Source: Mactromeris polynyma (Eukaryota > Mollusca > Bivalvia > Venerida > Mactridae). From it: a stretch of DNA of 64,000 bases. This document shows, piece by piece, positions 51,526 to 63,437 of the stretch (position 1 is its first letter; every line of letters starts with the position of its first letter). Where the stretch lies: positions 6,014,001-6,078,000 of the forward strand of contig JASFXZ010000008.1 in the NCBI GenBank assembly GCA_032209605.1, read 5' to 3'. The position numbers and the translations under genes are program-made. Below the pieces are notes generated by a model, which worked only from the letters and a program-made list of their open reading frames with translations, had not been told where the DNA came from and made no database searches.

Positions 51526-52929
51526 ATGGTGAGGATAACGGAGAGTCTTGTAAGGAAGAAGTCAGAACACAATGAACTTGAGATATTTTCATTGGAAGAA
51601 CTATCTCTTCATCAAGAAAACATTGAACAAATCGAAAACATTGACAAATGGTGTAGACATTTGAAAATTCTCTATCTTCAAAGTAATTTGATTCCTAAAA
51701 TCGAAAATGTTGGTCGTCTTAAGAAGTTGGAATATTTGAATTTGGCTCTTAACAATGTTGAAGTTATAGAAAATCTTGAAGGATGTGAGTCATTGACTAA
51801 GCTGGACATGACTGTGAATTTTGTTGGTGAGTTAACTAGTGTGGATACATTAAAACATCTGGTGTTCTTCAAGGACCTGTACCTTACTGGAAATCCTTGT
51901 ACACAATATGAGGGATACAGAGATTACGTGATCGCAACCTTACCTCACCTTAAAACATTGGATGGCACTGACATTGAAAAATCTGAGCGTATTATGGCCA
52001 TTCAGGAGTATGGTGTTATCAAAGCAAGAATTATTCAACAACAGCTTGAATATAGGAAACATAGAGCAAAGCAGATTGAAGAAGCTAAATTAGAAGAAGA
52101 GAAAGAAAGACAAGAAAAGGAAAAAGAAGAAAAGTCAGAGAAAAAGCCTGGGTATGATGGTACATGGTACACAGACATAAACCAGGAAGATAAGGAGAAA
52201 AAAGCAAAAAGAGAAGTTGAGGAGCTTGAAAAGCAACACGCAAAAGATAAGGAATACTGGGAAACTAAATCAGTATTTAGCCCTGAGGAGAGAGTCAAAT
52301 CTCACCAAAAAATTGAAGAACAAAACAACAGACAAAGGCTGAAAGAAGAGGCCAAAAATCCACCCAAACCTCCACGTAAATTATTTAATGATGAAGGAAG
52401 GCCGATGAACGTTAATGAACCCAAAATTGATTTTAGACTCACTGAAGATGAAACAGGAAATAATTACATTCTTGACTATCAGTGTTTTAAATATTTAGAG
52501 ACAGCTCTCATTGACTTAGACGTGCAAACAAATTATGTTAGAATAAAATCCAAAGGGAAAATATTTCAGCTAGCTTTAGAGCATGAAGTTAATCCAGATT
52601 CAAGTTCTTGTCAAAGATCACAGATTACAGGTCACCTCATGGTTACTATGCCAAAAGCAAAGCAAGTTGTGAAACCTACAGTTAAAGCAACTCCTAAGAA
52701 AGCAGAAAATAAAGAAAATGTCGATAGCAACAAGAATAAAGGAACAAGAACTGAAAAGTTGGAAGTTGATGAAAAAGCAAAGAAGACGGTTGATATTGGA
52801 AACATTGTTCAAGAAAAGTCCAAACATGTGGTGCCTCCGTTGGGTTCGAAAACAGTTTGTAGAACAAGAAATGAAAGACCAAATAGTGAGAACTTTGTAG
52901 ACGATCCTGATGTGCCGCCACTGGAGTGA
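51526..52929 (+). CDS. DNAAF11: Dynein axonemal assembly factor 11 (LRRC6/tilB homologue)
   Basis: The 467-residue product is collinear with human DNAAF11 (about 466 residues), a cytoplasmic factor needed to pre-assemble the dynein arms of motile cilia and flagella, working with other DNAAFs and chaperones. SDS22-type leucine-rich repeats span about 22-125 (IFSLEELSLHQENIEQIENI, LKILYLQSNLIPKIENV, LEYLNLALNNVEVIENLEGC). An LRR cap follows (GNPC...LPHLKTLDG, 122-147). A charged coiled coil covers about 165-205, then GYDGTWYTDIN (209-219). A CS/p23-like domain covers about 295-377, from NVNEPKIDF through LIDLDVQTNYVRI to SSCQRSQITGHLMV. The tail ends KLEVDE...NIVQEK...DDPDVPPLE, as in the family. 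The start ATG has A at -3 and G at +4. The gene is multi-exon in vertebrates; here it has no introns and no break. Confidence 0.96.
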   Translation: MVRITESLVRKKSEHNELEIFSLEELSLHQENIEQIENIDKWCRHLKILYLQSNLIPKIENVGRLKKLEYLNLALNNVEVIENLEGCESLTKLDMTVNFVGELTSVDTLKHLVFFKDLYLTGNPCTQYEGYRDYVIATLPHLKTLDGTDIEKSERIMAIQEYGVIKARIIQQQLEYRKHRAKQIEEAKLEEEKERQEKEKEEKSEKKPGYDGTWYTDINQEDKEKKAKREVEELEKQHAKDKEYWETKSVFSPEERVKSHQKIEEQNNRQRLKEEAKNPPKPPRKLFNDEGRPMNVNEPKIDFRLTEDETGNNYILDYQCFKYLETALIDLDVQTNYVRIKSKGKIFQLALEHEVNPDSSSCQRSQITGHLMVTMPKAKQVVKPTVKATPKKAENKENVDSNKNKGTRTEKLEVDEKAKKTVDIGNIVQEKSKHVVPPLGSKTVCRTRNERPNSENFVDDPDVPPLE

Positions 52930-53157
52930 ACAAACTTCTGTTTCCTATTTGTGATGACAAGTTAATGTGTTCAAGCGTTTGTAGTTATCATAATAATATT
53001 TTTTTACAGTGTTCAGTATCACATTCATTGAGTCCTGTCTTCAGGAGATTTGCACAATAACATGTCCATTAATTTGCTGACATTTTGGTGCAAAAGATCT
53101 TGCTTGTCTCAAAATTCTGAAATTATTAAAATTGATATCATTTTTATGGAATTTATG

Positions 53158-53163
53158 AATAAA
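53158..53163 (+). terminator. Polyadenylation signal AATAAA of DNAAF11
   Basis: AATAAA lies 229 nt after the DNAAF11 stop codon, in an AT-rich 3' UTR. A T-rich segment (TTTTTGCTTATTTTGTC) follows at about 53224-53240. A second AATAAA is at 53213-53218. There is no long poly(A) tract to mark a retrocopy end. Confidence 0.6.
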
Positions 53164-53218
53164 GTTTTAAAGAACTTTATTTGAATAATTAATTAAAAAT
53201 TGTGTAAATTATAATAAA

Positions 53219-53709
53219 AATAATTTTTGCTTATTTTGTCTGACTGTTGATCTACTATCAATATGGGTGCCGCTGTACGATTTCAAACCTCTTTAAGTGA
53301 CGTCAATTCCAGCAAATGTACTGACAGTAAGCAATATTTGGCCCATATGGCAATATGAAAACGTAGTGACCATATGGAGTAAATAATGTATCCTGCTCTC
53401 TTGAAATGATGTCTTACAGAAGAGGTTGGAAATCCCATAGCAGCGCTCATATAGAGAGAAAATGATTACAATCAAAATGTCCACAGTTTGATGACTAGTT
53501 CAGGTGTTAGTTTGTTAGGATTTATGACTCTATCATATAATGATCAAATTGGAACGATTCTTGTATAAATCAGTGTAATAACCATGTGTCTGATCATGTT
53601 GTCAGCTCTGGTATACAACCCAATCTCACTGGTTCGGTTAACTGACAACAGAATAATACTAAAAGCTGATTAAAAACATCAGAACTCTATTTCATATTAT
53701 TAATAAGCC
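53219..53709. other. Non-coding spacer
   Basis: Nothing recognised. Confidence 0.5.
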
Positions 53710-53984
53710 CAGGGGCGGTTCCAGGATTTGGTCTTGGGGGGGGGGTGGAGTAACTTTTCGGTCATTTTTTGGTTTTGCTTAATCCTTATAAAATGGCAAT
53801 GACTATGTATAAACATCATCATGATATAATATGATGCTGCAATAAGTCAGAATCGCCTTTTTGAAAAATCTTATAATTAAAGATCTCCGTATATTTTCGT
53901 ATTTATACTCAGACTTACATGTAAGGTTGGGGAATTGTAGGGGTGTGCCCCCCCCCCCCCCCCCCTGATCCGCTTGTGAGCCTG
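53710..53984 (+). mobile_element. CAGGGGCGG-type MITE, copy 1 (plus)
   Basis: It starts CAGGGGCGGTTCCAGGATTT and ends GATCCGCTTGTGAGCCTG, so both termini begin with CAGG on their own strand, as in hAT elements. It contains a G-run (about 53736-53745) and a C-run (about 53949-53965). The interior (AATCTTATAATTAAAGATCT, ACATGTAAGGTTGGG) matches the inverted copy at 60877. The 8-bp flanks do not match. Confidence 0.65.
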
Positions 53985-54489
53985 TCATCATTATATTAAA
54001 TTTGATCTCTCAAAAGCTTACAATTTTATTTTTTGTATATTCATTTCAAAAAGTGATCATCAAACTGTTGAAATCATGTTGTATACATTTGTGTATCGTC
54101 ATGTCATGCATGTTATGTAACAGTGAGTTGAAAAATGCCATGATAAAGTGTTCCTGGCACTGTATGAGCATGCAGTATATTGTAGTGATACAAAGTTCTG
54201 TTTTATTGATGAAGATATTGGTCATGTAAACATGGCAGTTACACTGAAATTTTTGTTTATTCACAATGTATAGTTAAAGCTTTTAGATAGAAAGGTCTGG
54301 TTTCTGTTCCTTTCAATCATTTACAGTTAACTTGAGCTGGAAAAAATACCAGGTTTTTCTTTTCAAAGAGTCAAGTTTTGCTGATTAGTCTTTTATGTTG
54401 AATGGAAGAAAGGCTTAAAACGTTTAGTTACTTTATAATTCATTTTCGTGACACACAACTTATTGATTTATAATTGTGTTTCAACGGTT
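53985..54489. other. Non-coding spacer
   Basis: Short open frames on both strands only. Confidence 0.5.
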
Positions 54490-57400
54490 TTGTACGACTG
54501 ATCTGACTGTATGAAGCACACAGGTTTTGTACAGTATATTATCTAATGACTGATCTGACTGTATGAACAGTATATTATCTAATGACTGATCTGACTGTAT
54601 GAACAGTATATATCTAATGACTGATCTGACTGTATGAACAGTATATATCTAATGACTGATCTGACTGTATGAACAGTATATTATCTAATGACTGATCTGA
54701 CTGTATGAACAGTATATATCTAATGACTGATCTGACTGTATGAACAGTATATATCTAATGACTGATCTGACTGTATGAACAGTATATATCTAATGACTGA
54801 TCTGACTGTATGAACAGTATATATCTAATGACTGATCTGACTGTATGAACAGTATATATCTAATGACTGATCTGACTGTATGAACAGTATATATCTAATG
54901 ACTGATCTGACTGTATGAAGCACACAGGTTTTGTACAGTATATATCTAATGACTGATCTGACTGTATGAAGCACACAGGTTTTGTACAGTATATTATCTA
55001 ATGACTGATCTGACTGTATGAAGCACACAGGTTTTGTACAGTATATTATCTAATGGCTGATCTGACTGTATGAAGCACACAGGTTTTGTACAGTATATTA
55101 TCTAATGGCTGATCTGACTGTATGAAGCACACAGGTTTTGTACAGTATATATCTAATGACTGATCTGACTGTATGAAGCACACAGGTTTTGTACAGTATA
55201 TTATCTAATGACTGATCTGACTGTATGAAGCACACAGGTTTTGTACAGTATATTATCTAATGACTGATCTGACTGTATGAAGCACACAGGTTTTGTACAG
55301 TATATTATCTAATGACTGATCTGACTGTATGAAGCACACAGGTTTTGTACAGTATATTATCTAATGACTGATCTGACTGTATGAAGCACACAGGTTTTGT
55401 ACAGTATATTATCTAATGACTGATCTGACTGTATGAAGCACACAGGTTTTGTACAGTATATTATCTAATGACTGATCTGACTGTATGAAGCACACAGGTT
55501 TTGTACAGTATATTATCTAATGACTGATCTGACTGTATGAAGCACACAGGTTTTGTACAGTATATTATCTAATGACTGATCTGACTGTATGAAGCACACA
55601 GGTTTTGTACAGTATATTATCTAATGACTGATCTGACTGTATGAAGCACACAGGTTTTGTACAGTATATTATCTAATGACTGATCTGACTGTATGAAGCA
55701 CACAGGTTTTGTACAGTATATTATCTAATGACTGATCTGACTGTATGAAGCACACAGGTTTTGTACAGTATATTATCTAATGACTGATCTGACTGTATGA
55801 AGCACACAGGTTTTGTACAGTATATTATCTAATGACTGATCTGACTGTATGAAGCACACAGGTTTTGTACAGTATATTATCTAATGACTGATCTGACTGT
55901 ATGAAGCACACAGGTTTTGTACAGTATATTATCTAATGACTGATCTGACTGTATGAAGCACACAGGTTTTGTACAGTATATTATCTAATGACTGATCTGA
56001 CTGTATGAAGCACACAGGTTTTGTACAGTATATTATCTAATGACTGATCTGACTGTATGAAGCACACAGGTTTTGTACAGTATATTATCTAATGACTGAT
56101 CTGACTGTATGAAGCACACAGGTTTTGTACAGTATATTATCTAATGACTGATCTGACTGTATGAAGCACACAGGTTTTGTACAGTATATTATCTAATGAC
56201 TGATCTGACTGTATGAAGCACACAGGTTTTGTACAGTATATATCTAATGACTGATCTGACTGTATGAAGCACACAGGTTTTGTACAGTATATTATCTAAT
56301 GACTGATCTGACTGTATGAAGCACACAGGTTTTGTACAGTATATTATCTAATGACTGATCTGACTGTATGAAGCACACAGGTTTTGTACAGTATATTATC
56401 TAATGACTGATCTGACTGTATGAAGCACACAGGTTTTGTACAGTATATTATCTAATGACTGATCTGACTGTATGAAGCACACAGGTTTTGTACAGTATAT
56501 TATCTAATGACTGATCTGACTGTATGAAGCACACAGGTTTTGTACAGTATATATCTAATGACTGATCTGACTGTATGAAGCACACAGGTTTTGTACAGTA
56601 TATATCTAATGACTGATCTGACTGTATGAAGCACACAGGTTTTGTACAGTATATTATCTAATGACTGATCTGACTGTATGAAGCACACAGGTTTTGTACA
56701 GTATATTATCTAATGACTGATCTGACTGTATGAAGCACACAGGTTTTGTACAGTATATTATCTAATGACTGATCTGACTGTATGAAGCACACAGGTTTTG
56801 TACAGTATATTATCTAATGACTGATCTGACTGTATGAAGCACACAGGTTTTGTACAGTATATATCTAATGACTGATCTGACTGTATGAAGCACACAGGTT
56901 TTGTACAGTATATATCTAATGACTGATCTGACTGTATGAAGCACACAGGTTTTGTACAGTATATATCTAATGACTGATCTGACTGTATGAAGCACACAGG
57001 TTTTGTACAGTATATATCTAATGACTGATCTGACTGTATGAAGCACACAGGTTTTGTACAGTATATTATCTAATGACTGATCTGACTGTATGAAGCACAC
57101 AGGTTTTGTACAGTATATATCTAATGACTGATCTGACTGTATGAAGCACACAGGTTTTGTACAGTATATATCTAATGACTGATCTGACTGTATGAAGCAC
57201 ACAGGTTTTGTACAGTATATATCTAATGACTGATCTGACTGTATGAAGCACACAGGTTTTGTACAGTATATTATCTAATGACTGATCTGACTGTATGAAG
57301 CACACAGGTTTTGTACAGTATATTATCTAATGACTGATCTGACTGTATGAAGCACACAGGTTTTGTACAGTATATTATCTAATGACTGATCTGACTGTAT

Positions 57401-57780
57401 GAAGCACACAGGTTTTGTACAGTATATTATCTAATGACTGATCTGACTGTATGAAGCACACAGGTTTTGTACAGTATATTATCTAATGACTGATCTGACT
57501 GTATGAAGCACACAGGTTTTGTACAGTATATTATCTAATGACTGATCTGACTGTATGAAGCACACAGGTTTTGTACAGTATATTATCTAATGACTGATCT
57601 GACTGTATGAAGCACACAGGTTTTGTACAGTATATTATCTAATGACTGATCTGACTGTATGAAGCACACAGGTTTTGTACAGTATATTATCTAATGACTG
57701 ATCTGACTGTATGAAGCACACAGGTTTTGTACAGTATATTATCTAATGACTGATCTGACTGTATGAAGCACACAGGTTTT
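54490..57780. repeat. Satellite array, 52-bp unit, about 65 copies
   Basis: The unit is ACTGATCTGACTGTATGAAG followed by CACACAGGTTTTGTACAGTATATTATCTAATG. A 50-bp form lacks two bases in TATATTATC. Between about 54547 and 54905 a shorter 35-37-bp form predominates, missing the CACACAGGTTTTGTA part. The 52-bp form fills the rest, with clusters of the 50-bp form near 56540-56610 and 56850-57220. Confidence 0.97.
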
Positions 57781-59040
57781 TATATCAAACCTAATTTGAT
57801 CAACGATTGTTTTGAAGTATTATACATAGTATGCCTGCATGTATTAGCGTATGGAAGTATTGGGTATGAAATGACGTTGTGTTATTGATTGAATATGATA
57901 TGCACCTTTATATCAGCGGGCATTTTAAATACTTTAAATTGATTTGTGTATCAGTTTATCTCATATTACAATGTGAAAACAGTATTGTAAGGCATTTATT
58001 TGAATTGTTTTCTGGGTTAAAGTATGTGGTGGATTGTTAAGGCTAGACTTATCTAAATGTTTGTTCCTCATGATCCCTGGTGAGTTTTAATGCATTGAAT
58101 AATTGACGAAAGGTAGAATTTGATAATAAAAATAAATTCTTAATAAAAGTAATATAAAAGTATAAAAATGTCATTTAAGGACAACTACATTATCCCAATT
58201 TATATTTTCAGTGATTACTTATTGACTGTCTAATATATTTGTAATATGAAGTGTGTTTTTCCATGGTAAATATCTGGTTACTATACAAATGCTCCATGAA
58301 ATTCGAAATCTTTTAACACTCATTTTCAAAACAGTATTCTACATTATTTCTGTTTGTTGGAAACAATAAACCTTGATTCAGATTTTACTAATACGTTGCC
58401 CCATCAAGACAGAGTAACACATAACTATGTTTGCTTTCCCTAATGAGATAAATTACCAACTGCAGAGCTCAGGTTATCAATAACATTGAATTTATTCATG
58501 AATAATTACATACCACTATTTAGCCACATTAAATACTAAGTTAAATGTTCAACGATATACAATGTGTGTATAGTGATTGATAAAATGAATAATGTTCTTG
58601 AATGCCAGAGATATTTAAATCCTGTTTGATTTATAACAAATGCAATGTAATTGGACACCAAAACATCCTTGGACCTTGGACAATTTATATAACTGTAATG
58701 TGAGACGAAAATGCAAAGTCATTTGTCATAGTGTGTTGTGTGATAGCTATTAATTAATGGATAAAGATTTACACCTGTGTACAGTCCCAAGTTGATCATT
58801 ATTTTATATTGATATTTAAACAAAGTTCTTTGATTAAGCTCTGAATTGATATCATCAGGATAACATTTTGCCTATATTTTTGTACAAATATAACAGGGTT
58901 CATCTATCAACCAAGTTATTTTTTTCCCACTTAAGACAATGTCCTGTAATTTTGTGTTTGTATGAATGCATTTATGTAAATTGTCAATTTCTGGATGTTA
59001 TTCTTAAAAAATGACTGTACCTTTTGCAATTACAGGAATA
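57781..59040. other. Non-coding spacer
   Basis: AT-rich, nothing recognised. Confidence 0.5.
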
Positions 59041-59218
59041 CAGTAAAACCTCAATAATAAGACCACCCTTTGGACCCTTGAACACTGGTCGTCTTATTGA
59101 GGTGGTCTTAATATCGAGGTTGAATAAAGAGAAAAACAGTGAAAATGGACTTGAAAATTGTGGTCTTCAGTTTGAGGTGGTCTTATTATTGAGACGGTCT
59201 TTAAGTTAAGTTTTACTG
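59041..59218. mobile_element. Pogo/Tigger-like MITE, copy D (CAGTAAAACC)
   Basis: It starts CAGTAAAACCTCAATAATAA and ends TTAAGTTTTACTG, flanked by TA (59039-59040, 59219-59220). It closely matches the copy at 9938 but lacks the extra 17-bp duplication in the right TIR. Confidence 0.85.
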
Positions 59219-59365
59219 TATATACACTTTCAAGAACTTCTTTTGAACATGCTTATATTCTAACTTATAATATACATATATCCCTTCATCCTTCTATAAA
59301 TGTTTGAATATTCCCTTCGGTAAAATTCAGATGATAGTGGAGGGGTTCAAGTAAAGCTAAAACTT

Positions 59366-59483
59366 GCATCAACTGTAAGGTCAGCAAGGGATGATATTGT
59401 TGTTCGCATCAACTGTAAGGTCAGTAAGGGATATTGTTGTTCGCATCAACTGTAAGGTCAGTAAGGGATGATATTGTTGTTCA
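59366..59483. repeat. Tandem repeat, 37-40-bp unit, 3 copies
   Basis: GCATCAACTGTAAGGTCAG with AAGGGATGATATTGTTGTTC occurs three times. The middle copy lacks three bases. Confidence 0.9.
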
Positions 59484-60272
59484 TGTTTTTTGTTTGATGT
59501 TTGTTGAACATTTTTGCTGTATTAGTCTGATTTTAGATTTGTTTGTTGAAATGATTTTATTGACAGATATATTTAACCAGCTTCTTAAAGGAGGAATACA
59601 GCTCGTATGAACAATTGAAATCATGTTGTTTAACTAGACATTGTCAAATGTTAAGTTTGATTGAAGAAAAAACTAAAATATTTCATGTATAAAATCATTG
59701 GGTAGTTGATGTAATGTTGAATATAGATCATTTCTAACAATAGTTGTATGGTATTCAGTTTGTTGTGTGTGTGTAAAGTTTTTCATATTTCTGTCTGAAA
59801 CTCCAGTTCTGTTGAAACTTCTCTAGTGGAAGGGAGGTAATTCATTTATGAGATGTTGTATTGAAGTTATGTTGTCAAATAAATTTTAAACCATTTAAAA
59901 AGTACTTGTGTTATATATATGTGTATTCTAACTAAATGAACTCTGTTCAATTCATCAATTTGTTCGCTACTAGCATGTGCTGGTCTCAAAATGTCTGGTT
60001 ATAGACTGGTGTGTCTCGTATCAAATATTCCAAATTTGAATGAGAATTATTAAAAGAGAGAGAATAAGTAGCTAAGACTTTCCTGAAGTGATACAATTTT
60101 ATGTGAATGTGGAGTACGCACAAGCAGTCTTGGTGGTTTATGTTTATATATATGTTTATGTATATAAGAAAATCATGTATAATTATACTGATAAGTATTG
60201 AATATACATGTGTCTGACAGATTTCAAGGGGATTTCTCAAAATTGATTCAGCGAAAATTGGATTTATGTACC
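59484..60272. other. Non-coding spacer
   Basis: Nothing recognised. Confidence 0.5.
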
Positions 60273-60532
60273 TATCAATATTATGCCCCATGGTGGAGCG
60301 GTGGGCTGACGCTGGGTAATTGGACAATTTGTCTTTTTTGTGTCTAATTCCCCACCCTAGAGCAAAACATTTTGTCTTAATTCCCACAGTGGAAGTTTCT
60401 TATTCCCCACTTCCGGGATCTTTTAAAAATCTGACCCAGAATCTTTTGGCATGTATAATTCCGACATGTCTTCTATCCAAAGTCCTGTATATCCCTAGCT
60501 GCTGCTCCCCGCCATGGGGCAAAACATTGATA
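60273..60532. mobile_element. MITE candidate with TATCAATRTT ends
   Basis: The left end TATCAATATTATGCCCCATG and the right end, reverse-complemented (TATCAATGTTTTGCCCCATG), match over about 25 bases with a few differences. No gene is inside and no target duplication is clear. Confidence 0.55.
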
Positions 60533-60876
60533 AGTGCACTACTATGTACAAACTGCAACAGTGCCACATATACTGGTATGGTACTAATACTTGTGTTTTG
60601 GAAGCAATGTCGTAGCAACACCAATTCAATGCCATATGTTGCTATCTAATCTTACAGCAATGGACTCTACTGAAAACATTGTGTTTGTTATTTCCTTAAA
60701 ATTGATAAAAAGAAACATATTGCCTCAAATGCTTGCTAAATTATCAGGTGATGTTATACACCAACCCTAGCTGCTTTATTTACAAATAAAAACATTTAAA
60801 AGCTCAATTCAGAATTTTTCTACATACAATTTTGTACCTCAGGCACTGATATACAATATTATATACTGAATACACA
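60533..60876. other. Non-coding spacer
   Basis: Nothing recognised. Confidence 0.5.
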
Positions 60877-61138
60877 AGGGGACACACCCCCTAAAATTAC
60901 CCAACCTTACATGTATGTAAGTATAAATATGAAAATACGAAAATATACAGAGATCTTTAATTATAAGATTTTCAGATAATGCATTGTATTTAATAAAGTT
61001 CTTCTGAATTAGTTTTATGTTCAATAACTTAAAAACAAAGAATAAAAATCCTTGCCGTTTTATAAGGCTTGAACAAAACCAAAAAATGACCAAAAAGTTA
61101 CGCCCTCCCACCTAGACCAAATCCTGGAACCGCCCCTG
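60877..61138 (-). mobile_element. CAGGGGCGG-type MITE, copy 2 (minus)
   Basis: This inverted relative of the copy at 53710 reads, on the minus strand, CAGGGGCGGTTCCAGGATTT, then AACTTTTTGGTCATTTTTTG, AATCTTATAATTAAAGATCT and ACATGTAAGGTTGGG. Its far end (about 60877) is truncated before the CAGG terminus. Confidence 0.65.
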
Positions 61139-62884
61139 GGATATGAATAATATTGTTACAAGCTTAGAACGTTGATTTTAAGCACAAGTGCAACCAATTA
61201 ATTCCAACACTGTGAGATATAACTTAAATATGATATGCCAGCCATTCATTACTAGTTGTTTGGCATAATGTTTCTCTGAAGATATTGATAAGGGCAGTGG
61301 ATATATGATATCTTCTACTTCTACCAGTTACTGGCTGAACATTATTGCCAGGGGTTGCGCAAAAAGGAAAAGATATGATATAAAGTGAGAGTGTATGTAC
61401 AGTGAGAGGTTAAAAATAAAAGAGTACTTAGGAGTCTAGATAAAGAGTTTGGCAAGTTGGGCCTGGAAGGCGTCAACTGTGCCTACTGATACCTTGAGTT
61501 TAGTATGTGTGTTTTTGGAGATATATAATTTAGTGCAAGATGCACTGTTTGTCATGTCAGGTCACCGCTCTGATGACTGAAGGGTTACAGTAATACCCAT
61601 TTAATCAAATTGCTTTAGTTTGGTGAGTATAGCTTTTGCATGCACCCTGTAGAAACAAATCTCACAGTTGTGTTGATATAACGCTGACACCGTTCAATCG
61701 ACCATCACCTTCATTATGCTTCTACGACATGTAATGTTGAGAATTGACAGTTTTTCTTAGAAATTTCGTTGTCTGAAGATTGACAGAAGACATATTTTAA
61801 CTAGCAGGTAAATATTTAACGTTGCAATGGCGATGGTACTCACAGAGTTGTCAGAAACTTCACTACAAATACAAAATCACGTTGCCTGATGTCAGACGAT
61901 TTCTGGGTTTCGAGTGATTATTTTCCCGCAAAATTATATTCCCCACAACTATATAAATCATTGTTTGTATAAAATCTTCCTGGCATGGTCCTGTATGTCA
62001 TGTTTGAGTTTTCGTGCAATGTATCCAGAGTTGAGTGAGTCAGCTACACTGTTCCTATTAAGAGAAGTAGTTGCTGGGAGAAGCCATCTTGTTAATAACC
62101 CTAATGCAAGAGAGTGGTGAAAGCTTACCATATTGTAATGCCTATCATATTTATAAACAACTGTTGATTATGAGTGCAGTTGTCATTTTTGGCATCTCTT
62201 TATCCTGTCAAGCTTAAGCTTGACTATAGCAATACTTTGGACTCATCGAGATATGTATGGCTTTCTTGACCTCACAGTTATGAGTCTATGACTGTCGTTT
62301 GGGAAACAGAGCTCTGCTTCTGACTGACAGCCTGGTTTAAATTGATTGTAATTGAAAATTCACTGTCTGAATTGTTGTAACATTTAAACATTGTCCTATA
62401 TTATGTTTTACACCATAAAATCAAGTAAGTCATTCACATTCCTATAATGTGGATTTTATCCCTTATCGTTTAGGGGATTCTCATTGATTGTAGATTTAGA
62501 ATGCTTGTACCAGAATCTGTGCATGTCATTAGTTGTCTTACATTATTGCCAGTTTATTCGAAATGTAAACAAATAAGTTGCCTTTAAAAAATTCCAACAC
62601 AGATCTGTTTCGAACATTTTTCTAAAAAAGTTTCTGTGAGTTAATTGTATTATTTAATTAAAACTGAAGAAACAGAAGTCTGTCAGTTTTGCAAAAATCC
62701 TCAAGCAAATTCTAAAGTGGTGTTGTGAACCAATAGAAACTAGAGATTCATAGAATGCTATTTATAGACGTGTCAATTACAATCCTCAAATTCATGCAAA
62801 GGTTTCCACATGATCAGTGAAGGTCACATGACTTCTGTTTTGAAATTAATGATTTTTATTCATCATGTTTTTGGTTGCTCTGAT
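61139..62884. other. Non-coding stretch
   Basis: A 39-codon minus-strand frame (61436-61555) looks mildly exon-like but is not identified. Nothing else is supported. Confidence 0.4.
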
Positions 62885-63220
62885 TTGGGATTGGTAGTAC
62901 AAACTTAATCAAAATGTTTTTCCTTATGAAATCTAGGTCAGGTGAAAAACTGGGTCAACTGTGGTCAAGAACTTGATTCCCAGGTCAAATTGTATAAACC
63001 TTGTTTACGCTCTAGAGGTAATATTTTCTACCCAATCTTCATTAAACTTGGTCACAATGTGTTTCTCTATCAAATCTGGATGAAGTTTGAAACTGGGTCA
63101 CTTAGGGTAAAAAATGAGGTCACCAGGTCAAATATATACATATATTATTATTGAAGCCACATGTTAGTGCTGATCTTTATGAAATTTGATCAGAATGTTT
63201 GTCTGTATCAGTATATAGTT
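62885..63220 (+). repeat. GGTCA-rich dispersed repeat, two divergent tandem units
   Basis: Two related segments of about 150 bp lie in tandem. Each has a TATGAAAT/TATCAAAT CT start, AAACTGGGTCA, an AGGTCA-rich part ending CCAGGTCAAAT, and an ATGAAATTTG/ATTAAACTTGGTCA-type segment. I recognise this type as a common interspersed repeat of bivalve and gastropod genomes, from memory only. Confidence 0.55.
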
Positions 63221-63317
63221 AAATCTATAAGCAGCATTTCCTCCTAATTTATTGGCACATTAGTCTAATTCAGCCAAAAATACAGTGTACTCGGTGAGCA
63301 ATGTAGGGCCATCATGG

Positions 63318-63437
63318 CCAGGGTTGGCAAAAAGACGGGAAATACTTGTATTTCCCAGGACGGCCGGAAATACGGTTAATTCCTGGGAAATACTGGTAAT
63401 TCTCGGTAAATACTGGTAATTCCCGGGAAATACTGGT
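63318..63437. repeat. Short degenerate repeat of GGGAAATACTGGTAATTC
   Basis: Four imperfect copies of GGGAAATACTGGTAATTC occur, partly palindromic (TTCCCGGGAA). CAGGGTTGGCAAAAAGACGG sits at the left edge and may be the end of a hAT-like element whose other end is not seen in the window. Confidence 0.55.

Noticed and set aside
54490..57780. CRISPR-like appearance of regularly spaced repeats
   Set aside because: The units are simply head-to-tail with no variable spacers, and the genome is animal.
61436..61555. 39-codon minus-strand frame ending VDAFQAQLAKLFI with a possible upstream splice acceptor
   Set aside because: It looks mildly coding, but there is no recognised family, no partner exon was found, and an in-frame stop lies just upstream.
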